64,000 bases of DNA, taken from ZC4RG35 sp040878345. GTDB lineage: Bacteria > Actinomycetota > Acidimicrobiia > Spongiisociales > ZC4RG35. The DNA lies in the NCBI GenBank assembly GCA_040878345.1, contig JBBDML010000016.1, positions 1 through 64,000 of the forward strand, given 5' to 3'. This document shows, one piece after another, positions 1 to 8,096 of this stretch. Every line of letters begins with the position of its first letter. Position 1 is the stretch's first letter. Position numbers and translations under genes: made by a program. Below the pieces are notes generated by a model. That model searched no databases and was not told where the DNA came from. It was given only the letters and a program-made list of their open reading frames with translations.

Positions 1-226
1 GTGGACGTACCTCTGGTGTGCGAGTTGTACTGCCAAGTGCACGGCTCGTTGGCTAAGTACGGACGGGATAAGCGCTGAAGGCATCTAAGTGCGAAGCCCA
101 CCCTGAGATGAGATTTCCCACCCGTAAGGGTTAAGGCCCCTGGTAGAAGACCAGGTTGATAGGCCGGACGTGTAAGCACAGCAATGTGTTCAGCGGACCG
201 GTACTAATAGGCCGAGGGCTTGGATC
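1..226 (+). rRNA. rrl: 23S ribosomal RNA, 3' end (partial)
   Basis: The first ~226 bases match the conserved 3' end of bacterial 23S rRNA: the segment around 150-175 (gttgataggccggacgtgta) and the terminal ggtactaataggcc motif at about 200-212. The 5' part lies outside the window. The exact 3' end is approximate. It is followed by 5S rRNA on the same strand, so this is the tail of an rRNA operon. Confidence 0.95.
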
Positions 227-289
227 GAGAATCCTGATGATTGCTTGTGCTCGCTATGGAGCTCTCGGGTTGCCCGAGACTCGAGGTTT

Positions 290-407
290 GTCCGGTGGCG
301 ATTGCGGTGGGGAACCACCCGTTCCCATTCCGAACACGGAAGTGAAACCCACCAGCGCCGATGGTACTTGGGGAGCAATCCCCTGGGAGAGTAGGTCACT
401 GCCGGAC
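290..407 (+). rRNA. rrf: 5S ribosomal RNA
   Basis: A ~118-base segment with the 5S hallmarks: a central cccgttcccattccgaacac block (about 318-337), the gaagtgaaac loop, and a terminal tccgg/ccgga pair closing helix I (tccgg at 291-295, ccgga near 402-406). It sits about 65 bases after the 23S end in the same orientation. Confidence 0.95.
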
Positions 408-417
408 ATCAAATGCC

Positions 418-450
418 GAGGGGTCACCGACTAGCGTCGTGACCCCTCTT
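418..450 (+). terminator. Intrinsic terminator of the rRNA operon
   Basis: A perfect 10-base inverted repeat, gaggggtcac (418-427) and gtgacccctc (439-448), with an 11-base loop, followed by a short T/C-rich run. It lies directly after 5S and before the next start codon at 466. Confidence 0.8.
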
Positions 451-465
451 CCTATTCGGAGAGAC

Positions 466-1218
466 ATGCCACGCCCCCCTGACAAGAGACACGGTAAGGG
501 AGCTCCGGACCGCAAGTCCAGAGACGCAGCCAGACAAGCGCCCAGGGACGCCGACGAGAGTCGTCATCGGACCATCACATCGGTGTCAGGCGGCCAACTG
601 CCCAAGTGGGTCAGGGACGACATCCTCCGCTCAACGCCGAAGGACCGACGCGAGCCGGCACTTGCGCATCTGGCGAGGGGGATGCAGCAATACGCCGACG
701 AGCGGTACAAGGCGGCCATCCCGGAGCTGCGCAAGGCGAAGGAGTTGTCACCGCGGTCCTCGACTGTGAGAGAGCTGTTGGGTTTGTCCGCCTATCGGTC
801 GGGTCAATGGGAGGAGGGACTACGCGAGCTTCGAACCTTCCGACGCATCAGCGGAGAGCTGATCCACACCCCGGTCGAGATGGATTGTCTCCGGGCTCTG
901 GGCAGGGGCGCCGACGTCACCAAGACCTGGCAGATGATCCAGTCGAACGAGGTCACGCCGGCGATTCAGCACGAGGCCAGGGTGGTCTACGCATCCCATC
1001 TCCTCGATGACGGAAAGCCTCGGGAAGCATGGGCGGTGGTCAAGCCGGGGCGGCTGGTGTCCTCGCCCACCATGCCCGAGCTGCGCCGTTGGTTCGTGGC
1101 GGCGCGTGTCGCCATCGCCGCCGGCGATCTCGATGCCGCCCGACGATTGGTCGCCGCCCTGGAGATGCAAGAGCCCGACTTCGAAGGGGTTGAGGAGTTG
1201 CGCCAAGCGGTCCTTTGA
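466..1218 (+). CDS. TPR-like repeat protein of unknown function
   Basis: A 250-residue soluble protein. The start at 466 is preferred over upstream in-frame codons because those would lie inside 5S rRNA and the terminator, and because ggagag sits just upstream. The first ~60 residues are basic and low complexity (PRPPDKRHGKG...). From about residue 90 the chain is an alpha-helical solenoid with tetratricopeptide-type pairs (LARGMQQYADERYKAAIPEL, then LLGLSAYRSGQWEEGLREL). Such proteins usually act as protein-protein scaffolds. No catalytic motif is seen, so no specific role is assigned. A weak hairpin between 1223 and 1247 may end the transcript. Confidence 0.75.
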   Translation: MPRPPDKRHGKGAPDRKSRDAARQAPRDADESRHRTITSVSGGQLPKWVRDDILRSTPKDRREPALAHLARGMQQYADERYKAAIPELRKAKELSPRSSTVRELLGLSAYRSGQWEEGLRELRTFRRISGELIHTPVEMDCLRALGRGADVTKTWQMIQSNEVTPAIQHEARVVYASHLLDDGKPREAWAVVKPGRLVSSPTMPELRRWFVAARVAIAAGDLDAARRLVAALEMQEPDFEGVEELRQAVL

Positions 1219-1298
1219 ACACAAGCCCCTGACATCTGTCACAGGGCTCCGCCATATTCGAGACATCGCACTTCCCCGCTTAAGAGGGGAGAGATGCA

Positions 1299-1637
1299 AT
1301 GACTTTGGACCTCAATCTCGTGGTCCTCTGCGGCCGACTGGCTGCCGAACCGGAGCTCCGGGTGTTCGACTCGGGAACCCGGCTGATCCGCTATCTGGTG
1401 ACCACTCGGGCGGACCATCCCAAACGTAGGGTCGACGTGATCCCGGTGACACTCTGGGATCCAACCGACGAAGTCTGGGCCGAGCCGGGGGAGAAGGGAG
1501 AGCGATTCTGGGCGTGCGGCTCGGTGCAGCGTCGGTTCTGGGAGGCGCCCGACGGGCGGCGGAGCCGGGTCGAGATCGTGGCCGAGCAGGTCACCCTGAG
1601 GAATCTGGAGGACCTCGAGCCGGTGACGGCCGATTAG
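1299..1637 (+). CDS. Short single-stranded DNA-binding (SSB/OB-fold) protein
   Basis: A 112-residue protein consisting of one OB fold of the SSB family: NLVVLCGRLAAEPELRVFDSG at the N-terminus matches the N-x-hydrophobic-x-G-R-L signature, followed by strands with DVIPVTLWD and VEIVAEQVTLR. It lacks the Gly/Pro linker and acidic DDDIPF-type tip of canonical SSB, so it is probably an accessory paralogue rather than the main replication SSB. A strong aggggagag ribosome site precedes the ATG. The gene stands alone between the TPR gene and the SURF1 gene. Confidence 0.8.
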   Translation: MTLDLNLVVLCGRLAAEPELRVFDSGTRLIRYLVTTRADHPKRRVDVIPVTLWDPTDEVWAEPGEKGERFWACGSVQRRFWEAPDGRRSRVEIVAEQVTLRNLEDLEPVTAD

Positions 1638-1714
1638 GTCGATCGAACGGTCCGGGTGGGGGGTCTATCGTGGCTCGGTCCCCGTTGGCCCGAGCCACGG
1701 TGGACCCCAACCCC

Positions 1715-2446
1715 ATGCTGAAGGATCTGTTGCGCCCGAAATGGTTGACCGCCACCCTGGTGGTGATAGCGCTCGCCTCGGTGTTTGTCAGGCTGGGGAT
1801 CTGGCAACTCGATCGTCTCGAGGGGCGGATCGCGGCCAACGCCGTGGGGGAGAGGAGGCTTTCCGCCCCGGTGGTCGATCTGGCAGACCTGCTCGCGGAG
1901 ACGGGTAAGGACCTCGAGACGAACGCCTACCGAAGGGTCGTGGCCGTTGGGGTCTTCGATCCTCAAAGCGAGGTACTGATCCGATCACAGGTCCATCTGG
2001 GCACCGCCGGATTCCATGTGATCACTCCGCTGGTCCTCGAAGACGGCACTGCGGTACTGATCAACCGTGGTTGGGTGCCGTTGACACTCGACACCGTCCC
2101 TGTCTCCCAAGCACCGCCTCCCGACGGGGAGACCACGGTGGAAGGTTGGGTGGAGTTGAGCCGGGAGCGTCCTCCTCTGGGACCGACCGACCCCGAGACC
2201 GGGCGTCTGGTGTCGATGAGCCGGGTCGACATCGAGAGGATCCAGGACCAGGTCGAGTACTCCCTGGCTCCCGTCTACCTGGTGATGACAGGCGAGAGGG
2301 GGGTGCTGCCCGCGCCGGTCAGCCCTCCCACCTTCGACGACAACGGCCCCCACCTCGGTTATGCCATCCAGTGGTTTGGTTTCGCCATCATTGGAATCGT
2401 CGGCCACCTGTTCTTGGCGAGGCGGCGATTGCGTCAGTCGAGATAA
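1715..2446 (+). CDS. SURF1-family cytochrome oxidase biogenesis protein
   Basis: A 243-residue membrane protein. An N-terminal transmembrane helix (TLVVIALASVFVRLGIWQL, about residues 11-29) with the SURF1 signature LGxWQLDR leads into a large extracytoplasmic domain (INRGWVPL motif near the middle) and ends in a second helix (AIQWFGFAIIGIVGHLFLA). SURF1 proteins assist heme a insertion into aa3-type cytochrome c oxidase. The in-frame opening runs back into the SSB gene. ATG 1715 places the first helix correctly; GTG 1700 is an alternative. The 3' end overlaps the convergent lipoprotein gene by 13 bases. Confidence 0.88.
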   Translation: MLKDLLRPKWLTATLVVIALASVFVRLGIWQLDRLEGRIAANAVGERRLSAPVVDLADLLAETGKDLETNAYRRVVAVGVFDPQSEVLIRSQVHLGTAGFHVITPLVLEDGTAVLINRGWVPLTLDTVPVSQAPPPDGETTVEGWVELSRERPPLGPTDPETGRLVSMSRVDIERIQDQVEYSLAPVYLVMTGERGVLPAPVSPPTFDDNGPHLGYAIQWFGFAIIGIVGHLFLARRRLRQSR

Positions 2447-3243
2447 TCCCCGAGCTCGATCCCGATGTCCATGCCCTCGACCAACTCTCTGTCTCCGATC
2501 GGCTCGGGCAGGACGACCGACAGCGGAGTCTCCGGATTCCCTTGACAGTCGAAGGCGGTGCCATCGGGTGGCTGGGCGGCGAAGGCCAGCCGCACCACCG
2601 ACTCGGTCATGATGATCTGGGGGCCCACCAGACGATCACCGATCTCCTGGCCGCCGACGCATTCCCTCTCGGTGATCAGGACTGCGATCTCGGTGCTCTC
2701 CGCGGTGGGTGCGGGGGATGAAGGGTCGAGACGCCAGTCCACGGCGTTCATCCCCGAAGAGATGACGTACTCCAGTGGGCACGCCCCTCCCGAGGAGGCG
2801 CCACTCCACCGCCATTGGTCGTCCTCGTGACTGACGAAGATGAACGAGATCTCGCCCCCAGGCCCCTCGTGGACCAGCGTGATCTCACTCTCGGTCTGGT
2901 TGAGTATCTGCCAGTCGTCCTGTGGCCAAAACAGGCCCTCCTCGGAGAGAAGGAACGAGGTGATCGCTTCGGTGACCCCACCGGGATCACCATCGGACAA
3001 TGGGACGATCCGGTCGAGAACCGCCATGGGGAATGACGGCCCCGAGAAACAGCCCACCATCAGGTCAGGCGGGAGCTCGCCGTCGGCCGGGATGATGATG
3101 ACCTCCCCGGACGGGCCCGCGCCGGATTGGGCGGTGGTCGCGACCGGGGGAGACAGCAAGCCAGTCGGTTCACCGCCGACCGAGCCACAGCCGAAGACCA
3201 TGAGGGCCATGGCCAGCACGAGCCCAAGTCGCGTTGCACTCAC
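2434..3243 (-). CDS. Predicted secreted lipoprotein, unknown function
   Basis: With a GTG start at 3243 the product is 269 residues and opens with a short signal peptide (VSATRLGLVLAMALMVFG) ending in a lipobox before Cys19 (VFGC). The open frame extends further upstream, but that part overlaps the YbaK gene and would bury the signal peptide. The mature protein is acidic, starts with a Thr/Ser/Pro-rich linker and shows no motif I can place. It is probably tethered to the outer face of the membrane. The 3' end overlaps SURF1 tail to tail. Confidence 0.7.
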   Translation of the reverse strand: MSATRLGLVLAMALMVFGCGSVGGEPTGLLSPPVATTAQSGAGPSGEVIIIPADGELPPDLMVGCFSGPSFPMAVLDRIVPLSDGDPGGVTEAITSFLLSEEGLFWPQDDWQILNQTESEITLVHEGPGGEISFIFVSHEDDQWRWSGASSGGACPLEYVISSGMNAVDWRLDPSSPAPTAESTEIAVLITERECVGGQEIGDRLVGPQIIMTESVVRLAFAAQPPDGTAFDCQGNPETPLSVVLPEPIGDRELVEGMDIGIELGDYLD

Positions 3244-3280
3244 CCTGCTTTGACGAATCGACGCCGACAATCGTTCCCGT

Positions 3281-3763
3281 CTACCGAGTAGCCAAATCCT
3301 CGACCACCTCAAAGCCGGCGAGGCCCCTGAGCTGGCTCGGGTCGAGCTTGATCTTGGCGGTCCGTGAGCCGGCACCGACCACCACCCAGTCGGGCTCCAT
3401 CACCCGGGCGTCGAGCCATACCGGGAGCCCATCGGGCAGGCCGAAGATGGTGACGCCCCCGATCTCCTGCCCGGTGAGATCCCGGGTCAGATCGCCGGGG
3501 GCGAAGCTCACCTTGCGAACATCCAGTTTTCTCCTCACCGCGCCGTTGACATCGAGTCTGGTTGTGGCCAGGACCACACAGACCGCGTTGTGGCCCTCGG
3601 GTTTCCTCGAAGCGACCAATATGGCGTTCGCCGAGCGCTCGAGGGGTATTCCGTATGCCTCGCAGAACCTGGCGGTGTCGGCGAGCTCCGGGTCGCAGGG
3701 CATCTCCTCGTAGGCGATTCCAAGGCTGTTGAGATGATCGATGACGCCAGGGTCGGCAGGCAC
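3281..3763 (-). CDS. YbaK/EbsC-type aminoacyl-tRNA deacylase
   Basis: A 160-residue single-domain protein of the YbaK/prolyl-tRNA-editing superfamily. It shows the alternating fold with the conserved AKSLVF-like stretch replaced by NAILVAS, then FAPGDLTRDLTGQEIGGVTIFGLPDGLPVWLD with the GGxxPxG-like core (IGGVTIFGLPDG). Members hydrolyse mischarged tRNAs such as Cys- or Ala-tRNA(Pro). The start is GTG at 3763. The gene lies divergently from the methyltransferase gene, with a 48-base shared upstream region. Confidence 0.85.
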   Translation of the reverse strand: MPADPGVIDHLNSLGIAYEEMPCDPELADTARFCEAYGIPLERSANAILVASRKPEGHNAVCVVLATTRLDVNGAVRRKLDVRKVSFAPGDLTRDLTGQEIGGVTIFGLPDGLPVWLDARVMEPDWVVVGAGSRTAKIKLDPSQLRGLAGFEVVEDLATR

Positions 3764-3811
3764 CTTGTCAGATTAAAAGCCTGGGCGCATCAGATGTGCC
3801 AGCATCGGGAG

Positions 3812-4585
3812 ATGGCATCGCCGCATCACTCCGACCGCGACCCCGGCGGATATCAGGAGTCGACCTACGGCGAGCGCTGGGCGCCCTACTACGACGAGCT
3901 CATGTCCGAGCCCGAGGACCCGGCGATCGACGTCCTCGAGTCCTTCTCCGGGCCTTCGAAGCGAGCCCTGGAGCTGGCGGTGGGCACCGGGAGGTTCGCC
4001 ATACCTCTTTCACAACGCGGCGTATCGGTGACCGGGGTCGACATCTCCGAAGAAATGGTCTCGAAGCTCCGCGCCAAGCCTGGGGGAGAGGCAATAGAGG
4101 TGGTGATGGCCGACATGGTCGATTTCGACCTGGGGGCCACCTTTCCCCTTGCCTACCTGCCGTTCAACACGCTCTTCGCACTGCTCTCACAGGATCGCCA
4201 GGTCGCCTGTTTCCGCAATGTGGCCCGTCACCTCGAGCCGGGCGGGCGTTTCGTCCTCGATTGTTTCGTCCCAGATGTGAAGCGGTACGGGACCGACAAC
4301 ACCCGGATGGGGGTATCGAGCATCACCTCCAACGACACCCATGCCTACGAGGTGTCGATTCATCACCCAGTGGATCAGTCGGTGACCTCGCATCACGTGC
4401 GTCGGCTGGCCGACGGCTCAACCGTGGTGTTGCCGGTGACGGTTCGTTATGCCTGGCCGGCGGAGATCGACCTGATGGCTCAGCTGGCGGGCCTGGATCT
4501 GGATGCCAGGTGGGGCTGGTATGACCGGAGAGCCTTCACCGAAGCGTCGGGCCAGCACGTCTCGGTATATCGCAAACCGAACTGA
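3812..4585 (+). CDS. Class I SAM-dependent methyltransferase
   Basis: A Rossmann-type methyltransferase of 257 residues. Motif I is ALELAVGTGRFAIPL, the acidic end of strand 2 is GVDIS, and motif II/III is MADMVDFDLG followed by the LPFNTLFAL strand. It ends with VSVYRKPN. Substrate cannot be read from the sequence. ATG 3812 is chosen, with ATG 3794 as the alternative. It is divergent from YbaK and nearly abuts the convergent thioredoxin gene (9 bases). Confidence 0.85.
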   Translation: MASPHHSDRDPGGYQESTYGERWAPYYDELMSEPEDPAIDVLESFSGPSKRALELAVGTGRFAIPLSQRGVSVTGVDISEEMVSKLRAKPGGEAIEVVMADMVDFDLGATFPLAYLPFNTLFALLSQDRQVACFRNVARHLEPGGRFVLDCFVPDVKRYGTDNTRMGVSSITSNDTHAYEVSIHHPVDQSVTSHHVRRLADGSTVVLPVTVRYAWPAEIDLMAQLAGLDLDARWGWYDRRAFTEASGQHVSVYRKPN

Positions 4586-4594
4586 CCACCACCG

Positions 4595-5035
4595 TCAGTG
4601 ATCGTGCGTTGACTCTGCGTGCTCAGAGGAATGATCGTGACCTGAGTGGCCATGGTCGTCGTGGTCATGGCCATGACCGTTCTGACTGGCCAGCTTGGCC
4701 CGCACCTCATCCATATCGAGCTCTTTGACCTGACCGATCAGATCCTCGAACACATGATCGGGAATCGCCCCAGGCTGGGCGTAGAGGACGATCTGGTCGC
4801 GGAAGACCATCAGGGTCGGGATGGAGCGGATCCCGAACTGCATAGCGAGCTGCTGCTCGGCGTCGGTGTCCACCTTGGCGAAGACGATGTCGTCGTACTT
4901 CTCGGAGGCACGCTCGAATATCGGAGCGAAAGTGCGACAGGGGCCACACCAAGCCGCCCAGAAGTCGACGATGACGGTGTCGTTGTCCTGGATGGTCTGG
5001 TCGAAGTTGTCCTTGGTGAGGGCCATTGTGGCCAT
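4595..5035 (-). CDS. Thioredoxin with a C-terminal histidine-rich metal-binding tail
   Basis: A 146-residue protein. Residues 1-~118 form a standard thioredoxin fold with the redox active site WCGPC (Cys30, Cys33), cis-Pro motif IRSIPTLMVF, and no signal peptide, so it is cytoplasmic. The unusual part is the final ~26 residues, which contain ten histidines interspersed with Asp and Gly. Such tails bind Ni, Zn or Cu in other proteins. ATG 5035 is supported by cgagagg 8 bases upstream. The larger open frame upstream lacks a suitable start. Confidence 0.92.
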   Translation of the reverse strand: MATMALTKDNFDQTIQDNDTVIVDFWAAWCGPCRTFAPIFERASEKYDDIVFAKVDTDAEQQLAMQFGIRSIPTLMVFRDQIVLYAQPGAIPDHVFEDLIGQVKELDMDEVRAKLASQNGHGHDHDDHGHSGHDHSSEHAESTHDH

Positions 5036-5170
5036 GTAAAAACCTCTCGAAATAGGAGCGTCCTCGCCAACCCCACCGGCGGGCGGGCTATTCCGCAGGG
5101 TCCAGGGGGTTGGGGTCGTCGAGAAGATCACGAGCGGCATGATCGGCTTCGCGGTCCATCCCCGAGTGCC

Positions 5171-5189
5171 CATAACCCACGTTATGTCA
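5171..5189 (-). promoter_or_regulatory. Possible promoter/operator upstream of thioredoxin
   Basis: On the minus strand a TTGACA-like -35 box (5189-5184) overlaps a 6-base inverted repeat CATAAC-CCAC-GTTATG (5171-5186). It lies 136 bases upstream of the thioredoxin start in a 177-base intergenic region. No convincing -10 box was found at the expected spacing, so this is tentative. Confidence 0.3.
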
Positions 5190-5212
5190 AGTTGGCAGTC
5201 GAGTAACCCCGG

Positions 5213-6190
5213 TCACCCCAGATCGGGATCGACACAATCGGCCCGGCTCAGACCAGGGTTGGGTCTGAACACCCTCCCCTCCTCCACGTATCCCGAACCG
5301 GGGGCGTCGGTGGTGAGATACGCCTCGATGGCGTCGGCCAATGCCTGACCGGCCACTTCGACATACTCCTCGGTGGCGAAGAGCTCGGCCTCGACCGGAT
5401 TCGACATGTAGCCCAGCTCGATGAGAGCGGTGGGGGTCTCCGGGGTGCGGATGATCCCGTAGGCATCGGTGCCCCGGGGATTGACCACCGTCATCACTCC
5501 AGAGTCCTCCGCCGCGGTCCAAGCAATGTCGAACTGGTTGAGGGCGACCAAGGCGTGATTCCAGAGAACCCCGCCCAGGCGACGCGACTCGGCTGAGTCG
5601 CTTTGGATGAAGATCTCGATCCCGGGGAGGTTGGAAGGGCCCGGGGTCGGGGCGTTGTGATGGATCGAGACCATCAGGTCGGCCTGCAGGGTGTCGGCGA
5701 GACGGGCCCGGGTGGTCAGGGTGGTGGCATAGTCGGCGGTCCGGGTGAGCATCGAGGCGATCCCCTTCTCGGTCAGCGCTCGTTGAGTCTCGAGGGCCAC
5801 CCTCAGATTGGCCACCTTCTCGGGGAGACCGTTGCGGCCGACTGCGCCGATGTCTCGCTCCCCGCCATGACCCGGGTCGAGGATCACCGAGGTGGGATAG
5901 ATCGGCTCACCGTCCTCGACAAAGGCCAGATTCCCACACGGCGAGTGCACCAGATAGCGCTCCGGCGTGACCAGACGGAGCGCAACCGGGACCCCCGTGG
6001 TGGTCATCAGCCCCACCGGTGATCCCACCGGCAGGATTGTGGTGGTGGTAGCCGGGATCGAGGTGGTCGTCATCGGGACGGTGGTGGTGGTCGATGGGGG
6101 CGGCACCGTGACCGAAGGTTCGGGGTTGGCGAAGGACACACAGGCACTGAGCAACAGAGCAGGCACCAGTGGGAGCGGGCGTCGGGTCAT
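5213..6190 (-). CDS. N-acetylmuramoyl-L-alanine amidase (Amidase_3), lipoprotein
   Basis: A 325-residue zinc amidase that cleaves the bond between muramic acid and the stem peptide of peptidoglycan. ATG 6190 gives a signal peptide ending in lipobox LLSAC17, so the enzyme is membrane-anchored outside the cell. A Thr/Pro-rich linker (residues ~25-60) follows. The catalytic domain carries DPGHGGE (His108, Glu111), SIHHNA (His ~177) and the ELGYMSN motif with the catalytic Glu. The gene is followed, after 177 bases, by thioredoxin. Confidence 0.92.
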   Translation of the reverse strand: MTRRPLPLVPALLLSACVSFANPEPSVTVPPPSTTTTVPMTTTSIPATTTTILPVGSPVGLMTTTGVPVALRLVTPERYLVHSPCGNLAFVEDGEPIYPTSVILDPGHGGERDIGAVGRNGLPEKVANLRVALETQRALTEKGIASMLTRTADYATTLTTRARLADTLQADLMVSIHHNAPTPGPSNLPGIEIFIQSDSAESRRLGGVLWNHALVALNQFDIAWTAAEDSGVMTVVNPRGTDAYGIIRTPETPTALIELGYMSNPVEAELFATEEYVEVAGQALADAIEAYLTTDAPGSGYVEEGRVFRPNPGLSRADCVDPDLG

Positions 6191-6231
6191 ACCGAGGGGT
6201 TCTGGGAAGGCTGTCGCGTAAGCTGGGGGCT

Positions 6232-6399
6232 GTGTTCGGCCCATTGAACGGTGTGAGGGTTGCCCTGGTGGTGGCCGCCTCGCTCGCAGCCGTCGTCGCC
6301 TTTTTGGCTGGTTATCCCACGGGGGGGTTGGTGCTCGTCACGGCAGTCATGGTTCATGGGCTGGGCTGGCTCTACCTCTACCGGCATCGGGCGGGCTGA
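6232..6399 (+). CDS. Small two-helix membrane protein
   Basis: A 55-residue protein starting at GTG 6232, preceded by a gctggggg ribosome site. It consists almost entirely of two hydrophobic helices (VALVVAASLAAVVAFLAG and GGLVLVTAVMVHGLGWLYL) ending in YRHRAG, so its C-terminus is positively charged. It lies divergent from the amidase and ends 5 bases before the convergent sugar mutase. No family recognised. Confidence 0.5.
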   Translation: MFGPLNGVRVALVVAASLAAVVAFLAGYPTGGLVLVTAVMVHGLGWLYLYRHRAG

Positions 6400-6404
6400 C
6401 CGTC

Positions 6405-8096
6405 TCACCGGTCGATGACACCGGCGATGGTGGCTGCAACCTCCAGCGCTCGGTCTCCCAATGCCAGCTGCTGAGCCATCGGGTCGCCGGCTGCCGGCTG
6501 GGTGAGGTCGACATACACCTTGATCTTGGGTTCGGTCCCGCTGGGTCTGACCAATGCCCTACCGGCGCTGCCGAAGGAAAGCTCTATCAGGTCCTGGGTC
6601 CCCAGCCAGAAGGGCCTGGTCTCCGCACCGACCCGATAATCGGTCACTCCCGCCACCCCGAGCCCGCCGACCCGGGCGGGAGGCGTCGTCCCCAGGGTCT
6701 CGATCGCGGCGCGCAATTGCTCCGAACCGTTGGGTCCCGCCACCGTCAGTGAGTGTTGGGCGCTGGCCCAGATCCCAACCTCACGCCAAAGGGACACCAG
6801 TTGATCCCAAACCGATTCGCCCCGGGCCCGCAGGGTCTCGACCAGATCGCAGAAGACCAGGGCAGCCGACATCCCGTCTTTGTCCCTCACCACCTTGCCG
6901 ACGGTGTAACCAAGGGCCTCCTCGTACCCGTATAGGAAGGTCCCCTCCCCCGCTGCCTCCAGGGCGAGGCCGGCATTCACGATCCATTTGAACCCGGTGA
7001 GGGTCGACTCGTGCCGGGCGCCGCGCGCCTCGGCGATTCGACCCAGCATCGGGCTCGAAACCACCGAGCTGACCACGATGGGGCGAGCAACACCGCTGTG
7101 TCTCAATGCGAAGTCGCCGAGCAGGCAACCCAGATCGTTCCCGCTCAGGATCCGCCACTCCCCCGCCAGCGGCATTACCGCCGCCAGCCGATCCGCGTCG
7201 GGGTCATTGGCGATTATCAGATCGGCGCCCTCGCGCCGTGCGGTGGCCAGCGCCAGGTCGAGGGCGCCCTTCTCCTCAGGGTTGGGGAACCCCACCGTCG
7301 GGAACGTCCCGTCCGGTTTGTACTGCTCCGCGACCCTGATCATGTTCCGATGCCCGGCCGACTCGAGCAGCCTCGACACGGTGTCACCGCCACACCCATG
7401 GAGCGGGGTGTACACGATCTTCAGATCGGAGCCGGTCGGGCGGGGCCTGGCCTGATCGACCTCGACGCGGTATCGGTCGAAGATGTCGGTAGGCGCCAGC
7501 TTCACCATGGCGGTTCCCGGACCGAGCGGGTCGTCGATCATCGCTATCTGGTTGGCCGGTGCCGACTCACGGATCCGGGCTGAGATCTCGATGTCGAGGG
7601 GTGGGATGATCTGGGCGGCATTCGCCCCGTACACCTTGTAGCCGTTGTCCTGAGGCGGGTTGTGTGATGCAGTGATCACCACCGCGGCCGCAGCTCCCAT
7701 GACTCTTGCGGTGAATGCGACGAGAGGCGTCGGCGTCGGTGCGGGAAAGAAGACCACCTCGATGGCGGCGGCGGCGAGGACCCCAGCCACGTCCTCGGCG
7801 AATCCCCGGCTGGTCGGCCTGGCATCGAACCCGACTATGACCGGCCCCGGATAGCCCTCATTGAGGATGGACGCCAGTCCGGCTGTGGTCTTGATCACCA
7901 CGGCCCGGTTCATCCTCGCCGGGCCGGCCCCCACCATTCCCCTGATTCCTGCAGTCCCGAACGTGATCTCGGGAAGAAACCTCTGCTCCAGGCCCTCCAG
8001 GTCGTTTTGGTCGATCAGGCCCAGGATCTCATCTCGGGTGGTCGGGTCGGGGTCACCCGCGACCCAATGCCGGGCCCGTTCCAGGAGCCGGCTCAT
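6405..8096 (-). CDS. Phosphohexomutase (phosphoglucomutase/phosphomannomutase family)
   Basis: A 563-residue alpha-D-phosphohexomutase. Domain 1 carries the phosphoserine loop ITASHNPP (Ser144), domain 2 the metal loop DPDADRL, domain 3 the sugar-recognition GYEEALGY, and domain 4 the phosphate-binding RPSGTEPKIKVY. It interconverts hexose 1- and 6-phosphates. Length and the N-terminal extension fit the long PgmB-like phospho-sugar mutases. ATG 8096 overlaps the galE stop by ATGA; an in-frame ATG 24 bases upstream is the alternative. With galE it supplies UDP-hexoses for polysaccharide synthesis. Confidence 0.9.
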   Translation of the reverse strand: MSRLLERARHWVAGDPDPTTRDEILGLIDQNDLEGLEQRFLPEITFGTAGIRGMVGAGPARMNRAVVIKTTAGLASILNEGYPGPVIVGFDARPTSRGFAEDVAGVLAAAAIEVVFFPAPTPTPLVAFTARVMGAAAAVVITASHNPPQDNGYKVYGANAAQIIPPLDIEISARIRESAPANQIAMIDDPLGPGTAMVKLAPTDIFDRYRVEVDQARPRPTGSDLKIVYTPLHGCGGDTVSRLLESAGHRNMIRVAEQYKPDGTFPTVGFPNPEEKGALDLALATARREGADLIIANDPDADRLAAVMPLAGEWRILSGNDLGCLLGDFALRHSGVARPIVVSSVVSSPMLGRIAEARGARHESTLTGFKWIVNAGLALEAAGEGTFLYGYEEALGYTVGKVVRDKDGMSAALVFCDLVETLRARGESVWDQLVSLWREVGIWASAQHSLTVAGPNGSEQLRAAIETLGTTPPARVGGLGVAGVTDYRVGAETRPFWLGTQDLIELSFGSAGRALVRPSGTEPKIKVYVDLTQPAAGDPMAQQLALGDRALEVAATIAGVIDR

